Assembly: GCA_050110875.1 (NCBI GenBank)
Contig: CP188828.1
Location: 1 to 64,000 of the forward strand
Source of the DNA: Methyloligella sp050110875
GTDB lineage: Bacteria; Pseudomonadota; Alphaproteobacteria; Rhizobiales; Methyloligellaceae
Length of the DNA stretch: 64,000 bases
Reading direction: 5' to 3'
Numbering within the stretch: the stretch's first letter is position 1; each line of letters opens with the position of its first letter. The translations under genes and the position numbers were made by a program. The notes beneath the pieces were generated by a model, which was given only the letters and a program-made list of their open reading frames with translations, made no database searches and had not been told where the DNA came from. Shown here one piece after another: positions 59,080-64,000 of the stretch.

Positions 59080-59574
59080 CTACTTGCTGAAGTCGACGTC
59101 GCCGCGGGATTTCAGCTCGAGCTTGGCGATGCATTCATCGATCTCGCCGTCCTGATCCGCGCAGGCCGTGACGTCGTTCAGCAGGAGCTGTCCGACCTTG
59201 TCGCATGTGACATCGCCGATATCGAACACCTTGAGGCTGGTCTTGTCGGCCGCGAGCGGGGCGGCTTCCACGGCGAGGCGCTTGGCTACGATACCGTCGG
59301 TGTCGAAGACCACCAGATCGAGTTTCAGGGTCTTGAAGCTGCTGTCGGTCTCGTTCTTGAAGACCAGATAGGTGCGGCAGGCATTGCCCTGGGTCTCGAG
59401 CTTGTTGAGCTCCATATTCAGCTTCGCAGCCTCATCGGCGGGTGCTTCCTCCGCGGGCGCTGCGGCATCGCTCTCTTGCGTATCGCTTTCTTGGGCATAT
59501 GCGCCGCCCATTGGGGCAAAGACCCCACCCATGGCCATCAGCAAGGCGACCAGTGCAACAGGCACGAACTTCAT
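59080..59574 (-). CDS. Small secreted protein of unknown function
   Basis: A 164-residue exported protein. The signal peptide ends at AYAQ, then a short acidic Ala/Glu linker (30-48) and a folded part with four Cys residues (NACRTYLVF, DVTCDK, TACADQD, DECIAKLEL) likely paired in disulphides. The pattern TYLVFKNETDSSFKTLKLDLVVFDTDGIV resembles proteins often annotated as Tat-pathway-type hypotheticals in Rhizobiales. Its function is unknown. It lies convergent to the VTT gene. Confidence 0.7.
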   Translation of the reverse strand: MKFVPVALVALLMAMGGVFAPMGGAYAQESDTQESDAAAPAEEAPADEAAKLNMELNKLETQGNACRTYLVFKNETDSSFKTLKLDLVVFDTDGIVAKRLAVEAAPLAADKTSLKVFDIGDVTCDKVGQLLLNDVTACADQDGEIDECIAKLELKSRGDVDFSK

Positions 59575-59723
59575 CGGACTCTCCTCTTTCGCGTTTCCTC
59601 TCGCCAGCCCTTTGGGCTGTTGCCGGGCGGCTTGTGCCTCCGGCGACCATCCGTTTCTCTATAAGGAGTTTCGATGGCTGCCTAGAGGCGGCTGCCATTC
59701 AATAGAATAGCTGCATAGATTTC

Positions 59724-60440
59724 ATGTCTGATCCGAAGCTGCCGGACAGGGTTCGCGTTTACGCCATCGGCGATGTGCATGGCTGTGCGGATCTGCTCGA
59801 CCGGCTGCTCGGCAAGATCGCGCAAGACATCGCCGATCATCCGCAGGATCGAGCAGAGCTGATCTTTCTGGGCGACTATATCGACCGCGGGCCGCATTCG
59901 AAGGCGGTGATCGACCGGTTGACCTCCGGCGATCTGCCAGCACCTGCCACCTTTCTGGCGGGCAACCACGAGGAGATGCTGCTCGGCTTTCTGGAACGGC
60001 CCGGCGAGGGAATGCAGTGGGCGTTCAATGGCGGGGAGGAGACGCTGGCCTCCTACGGCGTTTCGCCCGATGAGTTGAGCCGGCATCCGGAGGCGGCACG
60101 GGATCGGTTATTGCAGGTCATGCCGGCAGCCCATCTCGATTTTTATAAGGCGCTTCAAGTCTCTGCGGTGCGGGGCGATTATTTCTTCTGCCATGCCGGC
60201 GTGCGCCCCGGCGTGCCGCTCGACCGGCAGAGCCGCTTCGATCTGGTCTGGATCCGCGAGCCGTTTCTCGATTATCGGGGCGATCTGGGGAAGGTGATCG
60301 TGCACGGCCATACGCCGGTCCGGGCGGTGGAGATTCGGCCCAATCGCATCGGGATCGATACGGGCGCTTTTGTGTGGGGCCGGCTGACCGCTCTCGCGCT
60401 GAGCGGCGAGGCGCGGAAGATCATCGAGGTGGTGCGCTAG
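59724..60440 (+). CDS. Metallophosphoesterase (PPP-type serine/threonine phosphatase-like)
   Basis: A 238-residue cytoplasmic phosphatase. The three metal motifs are GDVHG near 16-20, GDYIDRG near 50-56 and GNHE near 82-85, followed by the later His residues in FCHAGVRPG near 155 and VHGHTPV near 193. This is the signature of lambda-phosphatase/PrpA-like PPP enzymes and ApaH-like diadenosine tetraphosphatases. The exact substrate, protein or nucleotide, cannot be read off. Confidence 0.88.
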   Translation: MSDPKLPDRVRVYAIGDVHGCADLLDRLLGKIAQDIADHPQDRAELIFLGDYIDRGPHSKAVIDRLTSGDLPAPATFLAGNHEEMLLGFLERPGEGMQWAFNGGEETLASYGVSPDELSRHPEAARDRLLQVMPAAHLDFYKALQVSAVRGDYFFCHAGVRPGVPLDRQSRFDLVWIREPFLDYRGDLGKVIVHGHTPVRAVEIRPNRIGIDTGAFVWGRLTALALSGEARKIIEVVR

Positions 60441-60450
60441 CCGCAAAGAG

Positions 60451-60485
60451 AAGAGCCCGGCCGCGTTTTCGCGAACCGGGCTCTT
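60451..60485. terminator. Hairpin between convergent genes
   Basis: Perfect ten-base arms AAGAGCCCGG / CCGGGCTCTT (60451-60460, 60476-60485) lie between the phosphatase gene and the His-rich gene. The minus-strand tail (CTCTTTGC) is more T-rich than the plus-strand tail. It probably serves both directions. Confidence 0.6.
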
Positions 60486-60520
60486 ACGTGAAGATCGCTG
60501 GGTGTTGTGAGAAATCGCGA

Positions 60521-60778
60521 TCAATCCACGTGAATATCGGCGCCGGGAACGTCGATATTGACGCCATCGTCGTCCCGGTCGTGGTGGTATCTGTCGTGAT
60601 AGGGCTCGTCGATATGCTCATCTTCGTGGTGATGATGGCGATCGTCTCCGGCATCCACCTCGACGCCGTCCCGGCCAATCTCGACATCGGCAGCCGTGGC
60701 GGCCGAGGGAAACGGAAGCATGGCCAGGCTGCCGAAAAGTAGGGTCGAAATCCCAGCGATACACATCAGTTTGGACAT
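60521..60778 (-). CDS. Small secreted His/Asp-rich protein
   Basis: An 85-residue protein. Residues 1-30 are a signal peptide (hydrophobic core ISTLLFGSLAML, cleavage near TAA-D). The mature part is very rich in Asp and His, with HHHHEDEH near 48 and YHDRYHHDRDDD near 60, and ends DIHVD. A metal-binding role (Zn, Ni, Cu or Fe) is possible, but this rests on composition only. The ATG follows AAGGAAAGG. An upstream in-frame extension of about 160 codons exists but has no protein-like features, so the short form is called. Confidence 0.68.
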   Translation of the reverse strand: MSKLMCIAGISTLLFGSLAMLPFPSAATAADVEIGRDGVEVDAGDDRHHHHEDEHIDEPYHDRYHHDRDDDGVNIDVPGADIHVD

Positions 60779-61019
60779 TGACCTTTCCTTTCCGTCTCCA
60801 GGAAGGCGTAACGAGCGGGAAGAAGAGCAAGTTCCATCGAGGCCCATGTGCGGGGTCATGTGCGGTGTGATGGAGCGATCCCTAGGGATGGCGAAAGAGG
60901 GATGGCGAAGGTTCGGCGCTTGCGTCCCCATCCGGGTGAGGTCTACGATTCCATCGAATCGGGCGTTTTCGCGAGGTTGAGCGGCGAGAAGCCCGTCTGG
61001 GATCAGATCGAGGGACGAT

Positions 61020-61466
61020 ATGCGGTGGCTTGCAGCCTTCGCGATGCTCTTTGCGCTGTGGCCGGCGGCGGTTTCGGCTGCGGATTCCGGGGGCATCGAG
61101 AAACCGAACTCGGAGACGGTGCAGCCGTCAGAGGGCGAGACCGGGATGCCGGCGGAGCCGGATTCGGCAAAGATGCCGGCGGAAAAGCCCGTGGCGCCAG
61201 CCGATCCGGAGCCGGCGGAGGACCCGGTGGAGCGGGGCCGGGCGATTGCGGAGGCCAATTGCGGGCGCTGTCATGCGATCGGAACGACAGGCGACAGCCC
61301 GGAACCCAAAGCGCCGCCTTTCCGGGAACTGCATAAGCTCTACCCCGTCGAATCTCTCGCCGAGAGCCTGGCGGAGGGGATCGTGACGGGGCATCCGGAG
61401 ATGCCCGCCTTCGAGCTGACCGGTGCCCAAGTCAATGCGCTGATCAGCTATTTGAAGACCTTGTGA
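61020..61466 (+). CDS. c-type cytochrome, class I-like
   Basis: A 148-residue exported mono-haem cytochrome. Signal peptide 1-20, then a Pro/Glu/Ala-rich linker (25-68), then the haem site CGRCH near 81 and the distal Met in HPEMPAFELTGAQ near 127. The C-terminal helix is INALISYLKTL-like (VNALISYLKTL). It is followed four bases later by a second cytochrome gene, so both probably belong to one electron-transport pair. The partner oxidoreductase is not in the window. Confidence 0.88.
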   Translation: MRWLAAFAMLFALWPAAVSAADSGGIEKPNSETVQPSEGETGMPAEPDSAKMPAEKPVAPADPEPAEDPVERGRAIAEANCGRCHAIGTTGDSPEPKAPPFRELHKLYPVESLAESLAEGIVTGHPEMPAFELTGAQVNALISYLKTL

Positions 61467-61479
61467 GGAGGTGCCCGCT

Positions 61480-61932
61480 TTGCGAAATGCCTTCAACCTA
61501 TCCTTCTTGATACTTGTTCTGGCAGGGTTTCTTTGGAGCGGCGCGGCGACAGCAGCGGGGATGCCGGCGAACGGCAAGCAGATCGCCGAGCAATGGTGCG
61601 CCTCCTGCCATCTGGTCGGTCCTGACCAGGAGACCGCCGCTGCCGTGGGCACGCCGAGCTTCATGGCCATCTCGAAGAAATATGGCAGCGGCGTCGACGT
61701 GCTGGCCGGGTTTCTGGCCGATCCCCATCCGCCCATGCCGTCGCTGTCTCTGACCCGGCAGGAGATCAACGATCTGATCGCCTATATCGGCAGCCTGGAT
61801 NNNNNNNNNNNNNNNNNNNNNNNNNNNNNNNNNNNNNNNNNNNNNNNNNNGTCTCTGACCCGGCAGGAGATCAACGATCTGATCGCCTATATCGGCAGCC
61901 TGGATGCGGGCGAGAAGAGCGATGCGCCTTAA
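61480..61932 (+). CDS. c-type cytochrome interrupted by an assembly gap
   Basis: An exported mono-haem cytochrome with signal peptide, haem site CASCH near 43 and distal Met in HPPMPSLSLTRQEI. The gene spans 50 undetermined bases (61801-61850). The 55 bases before the gap (61746-61800) are repeated exactly after it (61851-61905), so the gap is probably a scaffolding artefact and the real protein is about 115 residues ending SLDAGEKSDAP. The gap plus one copy is 105 bases, so the frame is kept by chance. The TTG start is chosen because AGGAGGT precedes it; a GTG at 61471 is the alternative. Confidence 0.78.
   Translation: MRNAFNLSFLILVLAGFLWSGAATAAGMPANGKQIAEQWCASCHLVGPDQETAAAVGTPSFMAISKKYGSGVDVLAGFLADPHPPMPSLSLTRQEINDLIAYIGSLDXXXXXXXXXXXXXXXXXSLTRQEINDLIAYIGSLDAGEKSDAP
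61746..61905. repeat. 55-base direct repeat flanking a run of 50 N
   Basis: Identical 55-base segments stand at 61746-61800 and 61851-61905 with only N between. This looks like two overlapping contig ends joined by a default-size gap, not a biological repeat. Confidence 0.9.
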
Positions 61933-62029
61933 AGCCCGAAGGCCTCAAGATTCCTCGATCTCGCCGCAAGCGAACTGTTGGCGCAGTCACGTGTTGGCCC
62001 CCTATTGGATCGAACCAAGGGAGGAACTC

Positions 62030-62326
62030 GTGACGAAGCATATCTTTTTGAGTGTCATGCTGGCGGCCGGTCTTCTCTTCGCCGGCCAGACGGGTGAGGC
62101 GCAAGCCGCTATGGCGACACCGGGTGCAGGCATTGCCCAAAGCGCGGTCCAGGGCGGACTCGTGCAAAAGGCAGCTTGGCGCTGCGGTCCGCGCCGCTGT
62201 CATTGGATGCCGGGCTATGTGGGGCCGATCCCGCCTCATGCCCGCAGCTGGGGCCCGCCGCCGCGTCCGGTCTGCGTCTGGAAGCGCGGTCTCCTCGGCC
62301 GCTGGAAGATGGATTGCGACGATTAG
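62030..62326 (+). CDS. Small secreted protein, Cys/Trp/Pro-rich
   Basis: A 98-residue exported protein. Residues 1-28 are a signal peptide ending AQAA. The mature region has WRCGPRRCHWMPGYVGPIPP, many Pro and Trp residues and four Cys. GTG is the first codon, preceded by AGGGAGGAAC. No family is recognised; similar short basic secreted proteins are common and uncharacterised in Rhizobiales. A strong terminator follows at 62352. Confidence 0.7.
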   Translation: MTKHIFLSVMLAAGLLFAGQTGEAQAAMATPGAGIAQSAVQGGLVQKAAWRCGPRRCHWMPGYVGPIPPHARSWGPPPRPVCVWKRGLLGRWKMDCDD

Positions 62327-62351
62327 GTGCGTCCAGCGTCGCAGAAGAGAG

Positions 62352-62379
62352 AAGCGTCGGCTGCGGCCGGCGCTTTTTT
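62352..62379 (+). terminator. Terminator of the small secreted protein gene
   Basis: Ten-base arms (62352-62361 with 62366-62375, one T-G wobble) are followed immediately by TTTTTTA. It lies 25 bases after the stop codon. Confidence 0.85.
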
Positions 62380-62393
62380 ATTGGCAAGCAGCT

Positions 62394-62816
62394 TTATCGG
62401 CAAGCAGCCGCTTCGAGGGACCGGGCGGCGGAGAGGAAGCTCTCGCCGTAGATGGTGGAATTGGAATCCTCGAGGACCTGGATTCCCTTGCGGACATCGG
62501 CGCACTGGGCGGCGGGGTCGGTTTGGCCGGTCGCCCGGTCCACGTAATACTCGCCGACGAGATCGTTCTCGTAAGGCGCATTTTCGATCAGGCGGGTGCA
62601 GGCATCCACCTGTTCCTGGGCGGGAATATCGCCGACGGTGTTCCGGCAGCGCTCCTGGTCCTTCTTGTCTTCCTCGATCTCGGCCATGAAGTCCTCGAAG
62701 GAATAATCGTCGGAATAACCATCGTCCTGGGCGCGCCCGGTCTCCGGCACCATCATGCCGCCCGCCATGGCGAGCGCCCCGAAAAGAACTGAAGCAAAGA
62801 GAAATCGCGCGGCCAT
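62394..62816 (-). CDS. Secreted protein of unknown function, Cys-containing
   Basis: A 140-residue exported protein. The signal peptide spans about 1-29 (cleavage near GRAQ). The mature part begins acidic (DDGYSDDYSFEDFMAE) and has four Cys residues (ERCRNTVG, DACTRLIE, AQCADVRK, AAACR). The block VDACTRLIENAPYEND resembles the end of a TPR/Sel1-type repeat as in other small Rhizobiales proteins. No function can be assigned. Confidence 0.68.
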   Translation of the reverse strand: MAARFLFASVLFGALAMAGGMMVPETGRAQDDGYSDDYSFEDFMAEIEEDKKDQERCRNTVGDIPAQEQVDACTRLIENAPYENDLVGEYYVDRATGQTDPAAQCADVRKGIQVLEDSNSTIYGESFLSAARSLEAAACR

Positions 62817-62871
62817 AACCTCAACCCCCTGTTGAGATTTTATAGCAGACCCGCAAACATTGAAAAGAGAG

Positions 62872-62947
62872 TGGTGCCGGCTGGAGGATTCGAACCCCCG
62901 ACCTACTGATTACAAATCAGCCGCTCTACCAACTGAGCTAAGCCGGC
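62872..62947 (-). tRNA. tRNA-Thr(TGT)
   Basis: A complete 76-base tRNA gene including encoded CCA. The acceptor stem is GCCGGCT/AGCCGGC with discriminator A, the D arm contains AGCTCAGTTGGTAGAG, the anticodon loop is TTTGTAA with anticodon TGT (reads ACA), and the T arm contains GGTTCGAATCC. It reads on the minus strand. Confidence 0.97.
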
Positions 62948-63376
62948 TTTCTCGGCGGTGTTGCCATTTCGAGAGCGCCTTGGCGCGGCGCGGCAAGCCG
63001 CCGACCGTGGACCGTGCATCCTGGATAGCCGGGGTGAGAGCGCTCTTCAAGCGGGAAGGGGCGAGGGGTCTGTTTTGCGCCCAGCCAATGATCTGACGCC
63101 TCAGCTCCGGTCACGCGCAGCGTTTTCACCCTCTGCTATGCTTTTTCTTGCCTTGGCATAAATTTTTGCTGCCTCTAAGCGGTCTGTGGGGCTTCCGTTC
63201 TCCCCGTCATCCGCGCTATGTGGCGGGTGCGCTTTCGGCGATGACGGATGCGCTTTTGAGATGAGGATTCGGAATTCGGGCTCTTGGGACAAAGACAAGG
63301 CGGTCCGGGCTATTCGTGCGCCAGGCCGCAGACGGGGAAGAACAGAGTCGTTTCAAGAGGATGGAAGGATTAGGTG
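62948..63376. other. Gene-free region between tRNA-Thr and the IalB gene
   Basis: This 429-base stretch has no supported gene. It contains an imperfect inverted repeat (CCGTCATC at 63204-63211 and GATGACGG at 63240-63247). It should include the promoters of the tRNA (minus strand) and of the IalB gene (plus strand), but neither is clear. Confidence 0.45.
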
Positions 63377-63970
63377 ATGCGCCAAGTGAGTAATCGTTTC
63401 GGTGGGCTGCGCGCCGGATTGAAAGGCGTTTTTCTGGCCTGCGGCCTGGGATTGGCGGCGGGCGCTGCCATGCCGGTGCAGGCTCAGTCTATCGCCACGC
63501 CGGTGAAGCCGGATGTCAGCCTGCCTGGCGGCGCATCTTCGCTGACCGAGACCCATGGGGATTGGACGGTGCGGTGCACGGTGGAGGCGGAAGGCAAGCG
63601 ATGCGCCTTCAGCCAGTCGCTGGGCAACAAGCAGACCGGTCAGCGGTTGCTGAGCATGGAGCTCGGCCCGGTAGAGGGCGGTGTGGAAGGGGTGATCCTG
63701 GCGCCGTTCGGCCTGCGGCTTGCGACGGGGCTGACCCTGAAGCTCAACGATCAGGAGCAGCTCGGCGAGCCGATCGGCTTCACGACCTGCGTGGAGGCCG
63801 GCTGCGTGGCGCCGGTGAAATTCGATGACGCCACGGTCTCGAAGCTCGCAAAGGGCGAGACCATGACCGTCAATGCCGAGAACGGCTCCAACGGCGAGCC
63901 GGTGGTTCTGACCATCTCGCTGAAAGGCTTCGAAGCGGCCCGCAAGCGGTCGGCGGAGATCATGCAGTAG
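63377..63970 (+). CDS. Invasion-associated locus B (IalB) family protein
   Basis: A 197-residue exported protein. Signal peptide 1-35 (cleavage near VQAQ). The IalB core is recognisable: ETHGDWTVRCTVEAEGKRCAFSQ near 58-80, ILAPFGLRLATGLTL near 107 and FTTCVEAGCVAPVKFD near 135, with four Cys residues likely in two disulphides. The family is widespread in alphaproteobacteria and, despite the Bartonella-derived name, usually has no known role in invasion. AAGGA precedes the ATG. Confidence 0.9.
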   Translation: MRQVSNRFGGLRAGLKGVFLACGLGLAAGAAMPVQAQSIATPVKPDVSLPGGASSLTETHGDWTVRCTVEAEGKRCAFSQSLGNKQTGQRLLSMELGPVEGGVEGVILAPFGLRLATGLTLKLNDQEQLGEPIGFTTCVEAGCVAPVKFDDATVSKLAKGETMTVNAENGSNGEPVVLTISLKGFEAARKRSAEIMQ

Positions 63971-64000
63971 GCTCTTTGCCTCGGCGGCGGCGGGCCTAGA

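Noticed and set aside
60779..61258. N-terminal extension of the His-rich protein frame
   Set aside because: The extension overlaps the cytochrome gene start on the other strand and lacks a ribosome binding site, whereas the internal ATG has AAGGAAAGG and starts a signal peptide.
61851..61905. A genuine duplicated C-terminal segment in the second cytochrome
   Set aside because: The exact identity of both copies right up to the N-run points to unmerged contig ends rather than a real repeat.
63101..63298. A 65-codon minus-strand open frame beside tRNA-Thr
   Set aside because: There is no ribosome binding site or recognisable sequence, so coding is not supported.

Overview
The window is high-GC DNA from an alphaproteobacterium, most likely of the order Hyphomicrobiales (Rhizobiales). 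Pointers are the hmuTUV/hemP haem-uptake locus with TGA-N9-TCA (iron-rhodo) boxes, the folE-hisI-[Fe-S scaffold]-yidD-thrS neighbourhood, cysE next to a DUF3126 gene, an IalB-family protein, a BTLCP transglutaminase-like protein, an intracellular PHB depolymerase and pqqCDE. No rRNA, phage, IS element or CRISPR array was seen. One tRNA gene, tRNA-Thr(TGT), lies near the right end. These assignments come from reading motifs and context; no database search was run.

Layout. 1-3.7 kb: the 5' end of an unidentified gene, a FadR-type regulator with a candidate operator, a secreted beta-helix protein and a glutamine-synthetase-like ligase. 3.8-6.9 kb: Dps, a GST, a PHB depolymerase and a small lipoprotein. 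7.2-16.1 kb: a haem-acquisition island with two tandem TonB-dependent receptors, an IsdG-type haem-degrading monooxygenase between them, then divergent hemP-hmuT-hmuU-hmuV. 16.3-20.3 kb: a DUF4142 lipoprotein, a HAD-UbiA fusion, GtrA and a GT-C-like membrane protein. 20.4-25.7 kb: nhaA, an FAD monooxygenase, a zinc-finger protein, an alpha/beta hydrolase, cysE, DUF3126 and a small membrane protein. 25.8-30.8 kb: a BTLCP protein, PilZ, PAS, rhomboid, CBS and patatin genes. 30.8-37 kb: hisI, folE, a scaffold protein, a cupin, yidD, thrS and a secreted protein. 37-42.1 kb: a nitroreductase, a flavin reductase, an Hpt protein, NAD kinase, cutA and two tandem aat paralogues. 42.2-48.2 kb: a SulP-STAS-cNMP transporter facing a CHASE2 adenylate cyclase, then an FMO. 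48.5-54.7 kb: a secreted HExxH protein, two PQQ-associated periplasmic binding proteins, a membrane protein and pqqC-pqqD-pqqE. 55-59 kb: a secreted acidic protein diverging from an amidoligase / glutamine amidotransferase / VTT-membrane-protein operon. 59-64 kb: small secreted proteins, a PPP-type phosphatase, two c-type cytochromes (one spanning an assembly gap), the tRNA and an IalB protein.

How the parts work together. In the haem island the receptors import haem across the outer membrane, HmuT/HmuU/HmuV move it into the cytoplasm, and the IsdG-like enzyme could release the iron. Both receptor promoters carry TGA-N9-TCA boxes. The best candidate for an undescribed system is the three-gene operon at 56620-59050. 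Each gene overlaps the next by four bases, which suggests tightly coupled synthesis of an amide-linked metabolite or modification (amidoligase), its hydrolysis (class I GATase) and a membrane step (VTT protein). Other leads are the HAD-UbiA/GtrA/GT-C cluster, which resembles the decaprenyl-phosphoryl-pentose pathway, the paired aat genes that both lack the usual Gln, and the cNMP-binding transporter beside an adenylate cyclase.
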